Part shown: piece by piece, positions 12,101 to 19,615 of the stretch
Numbering within the stretch: position 1 is the first letter of the stretch
How the letters are laid out: each line of letters begins with the position of its first letter
Assembly (NCBI GenBank): GCA_020650975.1
Contig: JAIPMN010041700.1
Coordinates: 1-27,595, forward strand
Direction of reading: 5' to 3'
DNA: 27,595 nt
Source of the DNA: Apostichopus californicus
Taxonomy: Eukaryota; Echinodermata; Holothuroidea; Aspidochirotida; Stichopodidae
Translations under genes and position numbers: made by a program
Notes under the pieces: model-generated
Databases searched by the model: none
The model's input: the letters and a program-made list of their open reading frames with translations, nothing else
Told to the model about the DNA's origin: nothing

Positions 12101-15100
12101 TAATCAATTTCATAAAAAATATACCTGAGTTATTGTCAGCTTCTGTCAAGGCAAGAACTAGGTTTTCCTAAATCATTATAGATGATGGTTGGTTACCATG
12201 GTAACCTCTCAGCTGTATTCCATGCTCACTTGTAGACGGAAATGATGAACCAATTCCAATTCGCGCTTCATCTGAGATTAACTGATGTCGAACTGGAGTA
12301 AAAGTTCTGATCCATTTACAGATACATTCCGACTTTGTTCTGTTAGCTATATATAGTAAACATCAACAAATAGCATTTATAAAACATTAGAGAATATCGG
12401 TTACAGTTTGTACATTGTAGTGAGTTTATCTGATGTCAAACTGTTTATCGGTTCACATGCCGTTGTATTTAGGTAAACTATTCAGATATTTCCAATAGGC
12501 TCAGTTTGACAGCTGTGACCTACTGTTTGGTAGTGGTGAGGACCTATAGTCTAACAGAGATTGATAAGGGCATGCAGTGGCTGTTTTCTCTGCCTTTTGT
12601 CAGGAAAATGGTCAAATCAAGACATAGTCTTTAAGCTCTGTTGACTACCCGATTAACAATGGTCTCCCATGTTGTGACAGCTGAGTTGAGCCGGGGTGCA
12701 TTCAGTCTAGCAGAGTAGCAACAAAGCATTCGGGAAACCACTTTATTGCTATGAATTGAAGGTCCTATGATGAAGATGTCCCAGTTGGCGTAAAATTGTT
12801 TCATGTACATCTAATGAACGCTGACCGCACCTGTTACCATCTCATTTGCAGGGTACTTATAGTATAGTGTAACTAGATTGGAGAAGAAAGATGTATGTAT
12901 CATTTGAAGATGTTTGAGTTCATTTGTATGACTCTGTAGAAAGGTTGGTTTCAGATGCAGGCTCTTGTAAATGATATCATAGGACAAGTGACGAGAGGGT
13001 TTTACGTTGTTTCGTCTTCTCTCAGATCCGTCTGACGTCCAGCGTGAATGACAGCGTAGATGAGGACCCAACCGGAATCAAAGCCCTTTGGGACCGAGGC
13101 GTTCTGAGTGGAGCATCTCAGAAGGCGGACCCCATTGCCACTTTCCATGTGGGTGAGACGGTCCTGTCACTACAGAAGTGTACCCTCATCCCAGGTGGTT
13201 CTGAGTCGGTTGTGTACACCACACTTTCAGGAGCTATTGGAATCTTGGTCCCCTTCACATCACATGAGGTAAGATTGCCTATTTGAAGCTCTGTTGTCAT
13301 TGAATGGATGATAAATGGATGTGATTGATTGATTGATCGATCAAATTGATTATATTTACAGTACCTTATGTACATCAATTCTCGTCTTCTTTAATGGTAT
13401 GGTCATTTGCTGTATTTTAGCTCATTGAATTTTAATTCAAAATTTCCAGAAAGTTTTAAAAATATCCAAATCGTTGCACTTTATAGAATGGATTTTATAA
13501 TTGTGTGGACGGCTTTCAAGTTCGTCATTTGTTTATGAAATTGATATCAGGTGATATTTACCAGTACTGCATTTTTGTTCACGCTTATTCATCGATGATA
13601 AGTTATGTCACAAATCCCTTGGACTTCCTTTGTTTTTATCCAACCAAATTAATGATTAAAAGACGACACAGAATGAGTTATGAGTATAGCAACCTGTTCA
13701 TTAGGTGAACCGTTTGCATAGATGTGATGAATCAATCCAATCCGTGCTTCATCTGATGACAAGGAGTGATGCAACATCTTGGTTTAAGAGTCTGATCCAT
13801 GCCAAAGAGGCTGGACTTTTATATACATTTCAACAGTTCAGGCAATATGGGCTTAAAGAATATTTTTACAAAAAAAGCAGATCTATGCAGAGAAGTCAAG
13901 ATGACCGCAGTTTATTTGTGGAGGTTTGGGTTTGTTCTGTTTGCCTGTTTAGGATGTTAGGTCAACTTTTTTTGTGCTCAGACTCACACAGGGCTAGAAA
14001 AAGTGCTAGTAACATGTCGACTAGGAAAGCCCATCATTAACTAATGAAGAGTTGTCTAGAATGTTGTCTTATAATTCCTAAACATGCAATGTCGATGACG
14101 AAAAATAGTTTCCAGGGTTACAATAGATCGGTGTTAAAGTTTCAGTAGTGAGAGATCTAAATTTTCCTTCTGTTGGTAGTTATAATAATTTGGTCTGGGA
14201 ATAATTTTGGGTCTACACTTTGAATAGCAATTGCAAAGGTTGTAAATCATTCATTATTATTTTAAGGTTCTGTAAACAAAATAACTACCATACATACCAT
14301 CTGTGCAGAAAGTCAACCAATTGCTTTAAACAATTTGTTATGCTAGGACAGAGAAATATTCCCCGCAAATAACTTCTGTCATCTATCTTTTCTCTCTGTA
14401 GGATCATGATTTCTTCCAGCATCTTGAGATGCACATGAGAGCGGAATACCCTCCTCTTTGCGGGCGAGACCACATCTCTTACCGGTCATATTACTTCCCT
14501 GTCAAGGTGAGTGTAGTGTCATTGCAGTGAAACATAGCTGTTAAACCTATAGGGGTGTAAGTACAGTATATCTGTATAAGTAGGAATATCATGTTGAAAG
14601 TACTTCTTTATCGCCAGAAGTACCTTTAGGAGAAACAAATTACATCCTCTAAGCAAAGAAGGATTCTTTGGCCTCACTCGGTTTAGATGGTGGATGGTTT
14701 AGATCGTGGATGCCACATGTCGGGTTTGCCTAATAATGAAAAGTTTACTTATTACAAATTATTTCTGAAGAAAAGGAAAATACTTTCTATTTCTTTTGTC
14801 TGAAATATAGACCAATAGTGTCTTGCTGAATTTTAATCTTTGAAGTAAGCTGTACTGCTTATATGTAAAAGTTTTTAGAGGGCTTGTAAAGTGAATCAAA
14901 TTATTGCATCAGAGATCAAAGGTTTTCAATAAGAGCCCTGTGAGCCACATCCGGCCAAGGGGGTGTGTGGGGGGGGGATGCAATCATGCCGATGAAAAGC
15001 ACAAATTCCACCCACAATATTGCTATAATCAGGTATGCAGGCTATTCATGCCTTTTAAGTGGACCACCTATCCAGTTTACCCTGTACACCCTGTAAATTG

Positions 15101-16870
15101 AGATAAACAAAGTTGAAAACTTGAAAGTTGAATGCAATATGTACACACTTATTTATGCCTACAGGAAACTTTGTGAGTATATCTAAGGGGACAGTTCATA
15201 CTGCCTGTTTTTCACTTTGACAACCTCCAAAGCACTACAATTTTCAGATTTCATTTTTTCAACATTCATGAAAACTATCTCCGCATTGGTGAACATTGAA
15301 AGGGGTCAAAATGATTTGTTATTTATCTGTCTCCTTAGTTTGAGGAACAGGGCTTGGCTGTAAAACATTGAACTGTCATTGATGGGGAATATTCAATTCC
15401 TAAACTAACATTTATTCTAATTTCACAGAATGTGATCGATGGTGATTTGTGTGAACAGTTTAACTCTATGGATTCTGGGAAGCAAAAGAGTGTGGCCGAA
15501 GAACTGGAGCGGAACCCCAGCGAGGTATGTCCTCCTTAGAAATGTCCTCCTGAGAAATGTAGTAGACAGTGTGGTGGTGTACATTTCTATACAGTTTGAG
15601 TCAAAGTGCTACACAAGTTGAAACATTTATAGCTGTTTTCAGTCAAGGCAATGACTAGGTTATCGTAAATCATTATAGATGATTGTTGGTTACCATGGTA
15701 ATCTCTCAGCTGTATTCCATGCTCACTTGTAGACGGAAATGATGAACCAATTCCAATTCGCGCTTCATCTGAGATTTACTGATGTCGAACTGGAGAAAAA
15801 GTTCTGATCCATTTACAGATACGTTTGGACATTGGTTTGTTAGCTATATATAGTAAACATCAACAAATAGCATTTATAGAACATTAGAGATTATCGGTTA
15901 CAGTGTGTACATTGTAGTGAGTTTATCTGATGTCAAACTGTTTATCGGTTCACATACCATTGCATTTAGGTGAACTATTCAGATATTTCCAATAGGCTCA
16001 GTTTGACAGCTGTGACCTAATGTTTGGTAGTGGTGAAGACCTATAGTCTATCAAAGATTGATGAGGGCATGCAGTGGCTGTTTTCTCTGCCTTTTGTCAG
16101 GAAAACTGGTAAAATCAAGACATAGTCTTTAAGCTCAGTTGACTACCCGATTACCCATGGTTTCCCATGTTGTGACAGCTGAGTTGAGCCGGGGTGCATT
16201 CAGTCGAGCAGAGTAGCGGGTTTACAACAAAGCATTTGGGAAACCACTTCATTGCTATGTATTTAAGGTCCTATCATGAGGATGACGCAGTTTGCGTAAA
16301 ATTCTTTCGTGCACATCTAATTCACGCTGACCGCACCTGTTACCATCTCATTTGCAATGTGGTGGTGTACATTTAATGATCACTGTCATGCAAGGATCGC
16401 AGGTGGTTTCTAAATTGCTATGGCCATTTTGTGAACTACTCGCTACAATGATGGTTACTTGTAATATGCCAAGCAGTTTTGAAAGCCCAAAAAAAAATCA
16501 GTATTTAATTCCTGATTTTTTCATCATTTTGACAGATATTGCATAACAAAGAATGAGTGTGGTTTTGTTGTCTTCTCTTAATTTTGATATGTTAATGAAT
16601 ATCATTAGCCTGAAATGTGTGCCCATTGAGTTTGTTATCCCTGTCAACATAGTTTATTTATGAATCATCCTGACAATACTGCTTATAACAGAAAAATTAG
16701 CTGGTTAGCTCTGCTTGTGCTCAAGTTTAACAAACATGGTAGACAAACAACATGCTAGTGGCCAAACATTTCTTCAATATTTTTGTTTATTTTACTTTTC
16801 TAAACTGTTTTTTGTTCTGGTGCAGGTATCAAAGAAATTGGAAGACATCAGGACAAGATTTGCCTTTTAG
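67..16870 (+). CDS. SF3B3: Splicing factor 3B subunit 3 (SF3b130/SAP130), C-terminal two thirds, 18 exons, 5' end outside window
   Basis: SF3B3 is a component of the SF3b complex of U2 snRNP. It is a three-beta-propeller scaffold that holds SF3B1 and SF3B5 during branch-site recognition in the nucleus. Eighteen exons join in frame: 67-162, 925-997, 2183-2334, 3112-3216, 3738-3788, 4002-4157, 4492-4641, 5722-5844, 6436-6590, 7077-7251, 8127-8332, 8854-9010, 10290-10415, 11211-11423, 13026-13268, 14402-14506, 15429-15524, 16826-16870. They total 2427 nt, or 808 codons plus TAG. Every intron is GT-AG and all phases agree. The product starts with [20 protein letters not shown], ends with [12 protein letters not shown], and matches the known metazoan protein nearly throughout, from about residue 410 to the end. 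It covers the rest of propeller B, propeller C and the C-terminal helical part. The N-terminal ~409 residues must lie upstream. I see no frameshift or internal stop, so the gene looks functional. Family recognition is from memory of the human protein. Confidence 0.97.
319..750 (+). repeat. Degenerate internal duplication in SF3B3 intron 1
   Basis: Two diverged stretches about 290 bp apart (about 319-440 and 608-725) share order and wording, for example gcaacaattacataggga near 359 and gcaacattcgcataggaa near 649. A further pair, at about 548-575 and 719-746 (tcaaacctggctcagtaatt against tcaaacccagctcaataatt), fits the same picture. I see no coding potential. The rest of this intron (163-924) is AT-rich with nothing recognised. 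Confidence 0.4.
925..997 (+). CDS. SF3B3: SF3B3 exon b
   Basis: The peptide is [20 protein letters not shown] followed by RKAE. The exon ends after the first base of a codon (gaa g|gtatga). The acceptor is tgttttcag. Confidence 0.95.
1254..1318 (-). repeat. Core-module repeat, type A copy 1 (SF3B3 intron 2)
   Basis: A ~65-bp unit running from ttggaaatgatgaagatatt to ctgatcc. It is nearly identical to copies at 2480-2543 and 3583-3648 and shares a skeleton with type B copies further on. I assign the minus strand because the module reads GGATCAG...CATCATTTCC there; which strand is truly sense is unknown. It may be the core domain of a SINE. The rest of intron 2 (998-2182) has a G13 tract at 1621 and nothing else recognised. 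Confidence 0.75.
2183..2334 (+). CDS. SF3B3: SF3B3 exon c
   Basis: The exon completes a split Glu codon and encodes [20 protein letters not shown] through GFLGTTPTL to the end at CAG|gtaagg. The acceptor is ttcctacag. Confidence 0.95.
2480..2543 (-). repeat. Core-module repeat, type A copy 2 (SF3B3 intron 3)
   Basis: This is the same ~65-bp unit as at 1254, with a few substitutions and one-base indels. It has the same orientation. The rest of intron 3 (2335-3111) shows nothing recognised. Confidence 0.75.
3112..3216 (+). CDS. SF3B3: SF3B3 exon d
   Basis: 35 codons, phase 0. The peptide is [20 protein letters not shown] through CAVNQRQ. The acceptor is tttcctgtag and the donor is CAG|gtatga. 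Confidence 0.95.
3332..3515 (+). repeat. Two-copy direct repeat in SF3B3 intron 4
   Basis: Segments at about 3332-3385 and 3465-3515 share tgacctgt, ttcactggattccta and actcatgaata in the same order. They are imperfect direct copies about 133 bp apart. Confidence 0.55.
3583..3648 (-). repeat. Core-module repeat, type A copy 3 (SF3B3 intron 4)
   Basis: The third type A copy is almost identical to that at 1254 and has the same orientation. It lies about 90 bp upstream of the next exon. Confidence 0.75.
3738..3788 (+). CDS. SF3B3: SF3B3 exon e (17 codons)
   Basis: A short phase-0 exon, [17 protein letters not shown]. The acceptor is gtcatcacag and the donor is CCA|gtgagt. It is too short to show up as an isolated open frame; continuity with its neighbours defines it. 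Confidence 0.94.
4002..4157 (+). CDS. SF3B3: SF3B3 exon f
   Basis: 52 codons, phase 0: [20 protein letters not shown] through [19 protein letters not shown]. The acceptor is ttaattcacag and the donor is AAT|gtaagt. Confidence 0.96.
4195..4293. repeat. AT-rich low-complexity tract (SF3B3 intron 6)
   Basis: Run of aataat, aaataaa and oligo-A units. It is simple low-complexity DNA; the open frame on the complement here is compositional only. Confidence 0.8.
4492..4641 (+). CDS. SF3B3: SF3B3 exon g
   Basis: 50 codons: [20 protein letters not shown] through LFLNIGLQ. The middle ([19 protein letters not shown]) differs from the vertebrate sequence and is a little longer. This fits a variable surface loop of the propeller. 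The donor is CAG|gtaaat. Confidence 0.95.
4718..4849 (+). repeat. Two tandem 66-bp units (SF3B3 intron 7)
   Basis: Units 4718-4783 and 4784-4849 are direct neighbours with ten differences. Because 66 is a multiple of three, one frame stays open and looks like a repeated peptide. Eight of the ten differences would change the amino acid, so this is neutral minisatellite drift, not a coding repeat. Confidence 0.8.
5059..5133 (-). repeat. Core-module repeat, type B copy 1 (SF3B3 intron 7)
   Basis: It contains attccaatccgtgcttcatc and ends in ctgatcc, matching type B copies at 12238, 13721 and 15735. The orientation is the same as in all other copies. Confidence 0.65.
5411..5658 (+). repeat. Three-unit minisatellite, 81-86 bp period (SF3B3 intron 7)
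   Basis: Units begin ggtaaacttt at 5411, 5497 and 5578. Units two and three are 81 bp each and nearly identical over most of their length. The open frames across them come from the period being divisible by three. Confidence 0.85.
5722..5844 (+). CDS. SF3B3: SF3B3 exon h
   Basis: 41 codons: [20 protein letters not shown] through [12 protein letters not shown]. The acceptor is cctattacag and the donor is GCT|gtgagt. Confidence 0.95.
5845..7076 (+). other. SF3B3 introns 8 and 9, no recognised content
   Basis: The introns at 5845-6435 and 6591-7076 flank the exon at 6436-6590. Intron 8 has a purine-rich tract with G13 at 5911-5923. Otherwise I see no gene, RNA or repeat. Confidence 0.6.
6436..6590 (+). 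CDS. SF3B3: SF3B3 exon i
   Basis: The peptide is [20 protein letters not shown] through [11 protein letters not shown], and the exon ends inside an Arg codon (AG|gtgagt). The acceptor is ccttcctgcag. Confidence 0.96.
7077..7251 (+). CDS. SF3B3: SF3B3 exon j
   Basis: The exon completes the split Arg codon and encodes [20 protein letters not shown] through [20 protein letters not shown]. The donor is GAA|gtgagt. Confidence 0.96.
7574..7608 (+). repeat. 35-bp direct repeat, left copy
   Basis: It differs by one base from 8075-8109. The two copies flank the repeat at 7609-8074 and look like a long target-site duplication. The right copy includes the putative branch point of intron 10. Confidence 0.75.
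7609..8074 (+). mobile_element. ~450-bp interspersed repeat, copy 1 (SF3B3 intron 10)
   Basis: Bases 7609-8053 match 9471-9922 at roughly 90%. The left edge of homology falls exactly at the end of the 35-bp flanking repeat, which supports an insertion. Bases 8053-8074 resemble an internal stretch at 7964-7985, as in elements with a repeated 3' tail. An open frame (7629-7913) exists in both copies, but most differences between copies are non-synonymous, so it is not under coding constraint. Near the end it carries a polyadenylation-like aataaa. I cannot name the family. Confidence 0.75.
8075..8109 (+). repeat. 35-bp direct repeat, right copy, overlapping intron 10 branch region
   Basis: Partner of 7574-7608. 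It contains ttgac with the candidate branch A at 8093, 33 nt before the acceptor of the exon at 8127. Confidence 0.7.
8127..8332 (+). CDS. SF3B3: SF3B3 exon k
   Basis: The peptide is [20 protein letters not shown] through LEQNEAAF, ending in a split Ser codon (AG|gtaaga). This acidic helical stretch is characteristic of SF3B3. The acceptor ttgctctcag is preceded by a T-rich tract. A candidate branch A lies at 8093, 33 nt upstream of the AG. Confidence 0.96.
8333..8853 (+). other. SF3B3 intron 11, no recognised content
   Basis: AT-rich intron with no repeat, RNA or conserved frame that I recognise. Confidence 0.6.
8854..9010 (+). CDS. SF3B3: SF3B3 exon l
   Basis: The exon completes the Ser codon and encodes [20 protein letters not shown] through [10 protein letters not shown]. 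It is more divergent from vertebrate SF3B3 than its neighbours but collinear with it. The acceptor is tttgttcacag and the donor is AAG|gtcagt. Confidence 0.94.
9471..9922 (+). mobile_element. ~450-bp interspersed repeat, copy 2 (SF3B3 intron 12)
   Basis: Collinear with 7609-8053 and in the same orientation, including the terminal G-rich stretch (G10 here at 9870-9879). I found no flanking direct repeat at this copy. The rest of intron 12 (9011-9470 and 9923-10289) shows nothing recognised. Confidence 0.75.
10290..10415 (+). CDS. SF3B3: SF3B3 exon m
   Basis: 42 codons: [20 protein letters not shown] through [20 protein letters not shown]. The acceptor is tttcctcaaag and the donor is AAG|gtaagt. 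Confidence 0.95.
10416..11210 (+). other. SF3B3 intron 13, no recognised content
   Basis: Contains a G13 tract at 11019-11031. I see no gene, RNA or repeat copy. Confidence 0.55.
11211..11423 (+). CDS. SF3B3: SF3B3 exon n
   Basis: 71 codons: [20 protein letters not shown] through ADKFGNISV. The acceptor is ttctttgcag and the donor is GTG|gtaaga. The last 75 coding bases and the donor are duplicated 178 bp downstream. Read-through past this donor meets a stop (TAG) within eight codons. Confidence 0.96.
11349..11526 (+). repeat. Tandem duplication unit 1 (end of SF3B3 exon n plus intron start)
   Basis: This 178-bp unit covers the last 75 coding bases of the exon, its donor and about 100 bp of intron. 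It is repeated immediately downstream. Confidence 0.9.
11527..11701 (+). repeat. Tandem duplication unit 2: pseudo-exon fragment with duplicated splice donor
   Basis: Near-identical copy of 11349-11526. The coding part (11527-11601) differs at two third positions (tgc to tgt, gac to gat), both synonymous. The donor GTG|gtaaga recurs at 11602. No acceptor is present at its left edge, so it is not an independent exon. Using the distal donor would extend the true exon through an in-frame TAG. Small indels separate the intronic halves. Confidence 0.88.
11772..11789. repeat. 18-bp perfect palindrome in intron 14
   Basis: gaatatctgcagatattc equals its own reverse complement. It lies in AT-rich intron DNA and may be chance. 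Confidence 0.5.
12192..12205. promoter_or_regulatory. X-box-like (RFX) motif inside the 0.8-kb repeat
   Basis: GTTACCATGGTAAC fits the RFX consensus GTNRCC-N(0-3)-RGYAAC on both halves and is palindromic. The other copy of the repeat has one change in the last base (15689-15702). The sequence match is certain but function is unknown. Confidence 0.45.
12238..12313 (-). repeat. Core-module repeat, type B copy 2
   Basis: Embedded in the 0.8-kb repeat. It starts ggaaatgatgaa, the same 12-mer as type A copies, and ends ctgatcc. Confidence 0.75.
13026..13268 (+). CDS. SF3B3: SF3B3 exon o
   Basis: 81 codons: [20 protein letters not shown] through [13 protein letters not shown]. The acceptor is cttctctcag and the donor is GAG|gtaaga. 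Confidence 0.96.
13721..13798 (-). repeat. Core-module repeat, type B copy 3 (SF3B3 intron 15)
   Basis: It contains aatccaatccgtgcttcatc and ends ctgatcc. Its surroundings do not match the 0.8-kb repeat, so the module also occurs apart from it. The rest of intron 15 (13269-14401) has a short gattgattgatt run near 13323 and nothing else recognised. Confidence 0.65.
14402..14506 (+). CDS. SF3B3: SF3B3 exon p
   Basis: 35 codons: [20 protein letters not shown] through RSYYFPVK, which is the start of the C-terminal helical part. The acceptor is tctctctgtag and the donor is AAG|gtgagt. Confidence 0.96.
14507..15428 (+). other. SF3B3 intron 16, no recognised content
   Basis: Contains a short G9 tract near 14969. 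I see no gene, RNA or copy of the repeats found elsewhere in the window. Confidence 0.55.
15429..15524 (+). CDS. SF3B3: SF3B3 exon q
   Basis: 32 codons: [20 protein letters not shown] through ELERNPSE. The acceptor is aatttcacag and the donor is GAG|gtatgt. Confidence 0.95.
15570..15586 (+). repeat. 17-bp target-site duplication, left
   Basis: tgtggtggtgtacattt, identical to 16358-16374. The two copies exactly flank the 0.8-kb repeat. Confidence 0.9.
15587..16357 (+). mobile_element. 0.8-kb retroposon-like element, copy 2 (771 bp, SF3B3 intron 17)
   Basis: Its ends coincide with the limits of homology to 12044-12850, and perfect 17-bp direct repeats flank it. This demonstrates a discrete insertion of a 771-bp non-coding element. 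There are no terminal inverted repeats and no poly-A or simple-repeat tail. The long variable target-site duplication favours insertion by target-primed reverse transcription over a DNA transposon. It holds the type B core module at 15735-15810. The autonomous partner cannot be named from sequence alone. Confidence 0.88.
15735..15810 (-). repeat. Core-module repeat, type B copy 4
   Basis: Embedded in copy 2 of the 0.8-kb element. It is almost identical to 12238-12313. Confidence 0.75.
16358..16374 (+). repeat. 17-bp target-site duplication, right
   Basis: Identical to 15570-15586. Confidence 0.9.
16826..16870 (+). CDS. SF3B3: SF3B3 terminal coding exon
   Basis: [14 protein letters not shown] followed by TAG, which corresponds to the conserved extreme C-terminus of SF3B3. 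The acceptor is tggtgcag. The 3' UTR follows in the same exon. Confidence 0.95.
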   Translation, partial: VSKKLEDIRTRFAF

Positions 16871-18330
16871 CTTGGTTGTCATGGAATCCCAGAATTTGGA
16901 AGAATGAACTGCAAATAATCTGTGAAGGTCATCTCCTTCAGAAACATCACATTGTACCGACTGAGTTTTGACAGTCTTAGGTGTATCACACAGAACAGTA
17001 AAACAGGCATTTTTGGTGAACATGAACAAAATTCTTGTGGCTGAATCTATTGCTGGCTTTGAGGATCCCACTTCAAGAAGATTTTAAATTTAGAGGGATT
17101 CCCTGTCTTTCGGTTTGGACTTCAAGATACGAGAGTCAAAGGTAGCCTCCAGATTGAATTGAGGTGCGGTTGTTCCATCATCATCGTGTCAAAGAGGTCA
17201 GCTGGTCGGAGGAGACGTTACACCTCTTGCAACAATCAGCATTATATTAACAGAAGTAATCGATAATCGAGATGGGAGACTTCTGGGAGCAGATGCTAAG
17301 CCTTGTGACAAATGGCTCAGAATTTAAGCAAGATAACAATTATTACAAGTTTGATGAGGGCTTTGATATGAGAAACTGGAAGGTGATCAAATGACAGGAT
17401 TGATTTCTTATAAGCATTGGCTTGACAACCTGTACTTTGTGTTGCTTATGTTCCATTGTAGTGAGGCTTCAGTTGCCAATAATCTGGATTTTAAAAGTCC
17501 GTACCCCCCCCCCCCCCGCCACCCCAGCACCCTCAACACTGCCCGTGGTCCGGGATTGCCATATCTACATCAGGCTTCAAAGATCTTAGGAATTTAATAT
17601 GTTGCTATGTCGTAATTTCAAGATGCTAACAGCTCAGGTGTTCCTTAAAAGGTTGGCAGGAATGACAATTGCTCTGATTTAGCACTTTAGGTTTATCTTT
17701 CAACTACAGATTAGCCAGAATGGCATAGATTTGTACTTTTGAACGAAAATTTAGGAAGCAATTGAAATTTCTCTAAATTCCCACATGCATTAAGGTTTGC
17801 TGGATAATTCTGGTATCTGGTTATATATAATATTTCATGAAAATGCTAAGAAAATACAATATTGATATTTTCTCCTTTGACCGTATGGATTCAAGTTGTT
17901 TTTGTGAAGGCTCTGTCGATGAAAACTTGCATTCAAAATAGATGTCACAACTAAGACATTTTAACATGGCAACTACAGTGTCTATATTAGTGCAGCTACA
18001 TATATATATCACACAGTAAATGAATATGGGGTACATGTGTGCAATGATCGTATACCTAGATATATAATTTCAGCTAGAAGAGCAAGTCAGTGTTATTTGT
18101 CCTCTATTCAATGGGTATTTTAATCCTACACAGTGTAAGGGGAAACTGGGGCTGAGAATGTATCAATATCAGTCAAATTGGTTTGGTTTATATTGCCATG
18201 ATCTCTCTCTGGGGTGATTTTCTGTAGACTTCATATAACTAACTAAGTAGTGATTGCCAGATGGCAGATATAAATATTGATGAAACACATCACACCCAAG
18301 TAGTGATTTGTAATCCTAATTTGCTCTAGG
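16871..18330 (+). other. SF3B3: SF3B3 3' UTR, extent uncertain
   Basis: Sequence after the stop codon with no convincing coding frame. A C14 tract lies at 17504-17517. I see no AATAAA here. The first canonical ones on this strand after the stop are at 18894 (inside a MITE) and 19616, so the transcript may run through the transposon remnants. Confidence 0.5.
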
Positions 18331-18435
18331 TTGAAAGATACAATTAATTATTCTGGGAAAATGTATTTTCACAATACTGTACAGCCATATACACATGTAT
18401 CAGGGAATGACCCAATAATAGATTGTAGCTATTTG

Positions 18436-18696
18436 ATGTGGTCATCCATAGTCGCACATAGAAGATTGAGATTTTTCGGTCATGTAGCAAGACTCCAGGA
18501 GGACGCTCCAGCAAAGATTGCTTTAAGAGAAGCATTGAGACATACTGCTAAACCAGTAGGAAGGCCCGTGACTACCTTGCTTGGAAATATAAAGTCGCAA
18601 TTTAAGGACGTTAACATTAATAATTTCGAAGAAGCAATAGACCTTGCGCAAGATCGTGATACGTGGCGGAAGTTAATCACTCAGCATGTCAGATAG
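18436..18696 (+). pseudogene. Non-LTR retrotransposon reverse-transcriptase ORF, C-terminal fragment
   Basis: The frame reads WSSIVAHRRLRFFGHVARLQ, then GRPVTTLLGNIK, and ends DLAQDRDTWRKLI before TAG. The pattern RLRxFGHVAR...GRP...DRxxWRxLI is the familiar C-terminal tail of non-LTR (CR1/Jockey-like) ORF2 proteins, beyond the polymerase core. Nothing upstream matches the rest of the ORF, so it is a 5'-truncated dead copy. After the stop, a short 3' UTR ends in (TAC)n at 18710-18722, a microsatellite tail typical of such elements. It lies in the SF3B3 3' UTR or flank. Confidence 0.8.
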
Positions 18697-18725
18697 ACGA
18701 GACTCAACGTACTACTACTACTATA

Positions 18726-19008
18726 GTCAGTATTGCGAAGTTCGGAACACTGCGAAGTTCGGACACCCCTAAGAAATACACGATTTCACCATGACAACCT
18801 ACAGGAAGCGCCAAATTTCACCAAAAAGTACGAAGCTACAGTTATTTTCTCTCCAAAATGACCTGTGTGCAAGTAAGTACTTACATATTTGTCAATAAAA
18901 TGACGGAGATCTATGAAGTCTGTTATAATAACTGAAAGAGCAACTGCGCCACCAATTTTATCACCAGCGCCACACTGTGGGACCGAGTGTCCGAACTTCG
19001 CAATACTC
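18726..19008. mobile_element. MITE with terminal inverted repeats, probable TA target site
   Basis: The left end reads agtattgcgaagttcgga and the right end carries its reverse complement (tccgaacttcgcaatact). TA dinucleotides flank both sides (18724-18725 and 19009-19010) if a two-base indel in the left end is allowed. This would fit a Tc1/mariner-type derivative. The left side has a second subterminal copy of gcgaagttcgga. There is no coding frame. It abuts the (TAC)n tail of the retrotransposon remnant and carries an AATAAA at 18894-18899. Confidence 0.75.
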
Positions 19009-19615
19009 TAGCAAAGAAATACCAGTTCCACAATCACGAAGAATCTTCTTGGAATACAACGTGAAAGCAGTTTGCAGGAAAGAAAGTTTGGCCGTGTATC
19101 GTAATATAACACACTTCTCCCACCATATCAAGTATATTTTCAGGTGATTTATACCAGAAGAAATAGTTTTGGGGTGTTTTAAGGCTTAGGTGTTCAAACT
19201 TCCAAGTGTCCATGCTACTACTACTTTTTGATGTGTCAATATTGAGAGTGATATACCTGTTGCAGCTTTGGTGTTGTTTAATTTGTATTACTGTCAACAA
19301 GTTGGAATACCTGATAAAAGATAATGACTTGCACTGTGGGTGGTAACAACAAAGACAAAATCCTCAGAATCCACGGGAAAGAAAAGGGCCGCTTAACGCC
19401 TTGTATAATACCAGACCTTTAATCATGTATAAAGAACTGAGCAGTGACTCATCACTGTTCAATGTTAATAGATTGGCAATGACAAATTTTTTGTCAGGTT
19501 TTCTTTTTTTGTAAGTTTATCGTATGTAAAACTGAACTTTTTTTTTTTGATTGTTCAGAGCACATTGGATATTGTAAATACTTCATTTTGAAACTACAAA
19601 ATAGAAACAATTTGA

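Larger units (their letters stand above)
12044..12850 (+). mobile_element. ~0.8-kb interspersed repeat, copy 1 (SF3B3 intron 14)
   Basis: Collinear with 15587-16357 from ctatacag to catttgca, with about 46 extra bases near 12094-12140. It contains the type B core module (12238-12313) and a perfect X-box-like palindrome at 12191-12206. There is no coding frame, terminal inverted repeat or poly-A tail. No target-site duplication was found at this copy. Confidence 0.85.

Noticed and set aside
13751..13760. ctgatga resembling a hammerhead ribozyme core in the type B repeat
   Set aside because: No GAAA or pairing stem follows at the right spacing.
13705..14040. 111-aa open frame in SF3B3 intron 15
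   Set aside because: It overlaps the type B core module, begins at an arbitrary ATG, has no splice context and resembles no known protein.
1..16870. Possible U12-type introns in SF3B3
   Set aside because: All seventeen complete introns have ordinary GT-AG ends without the long U12 donor consensus.
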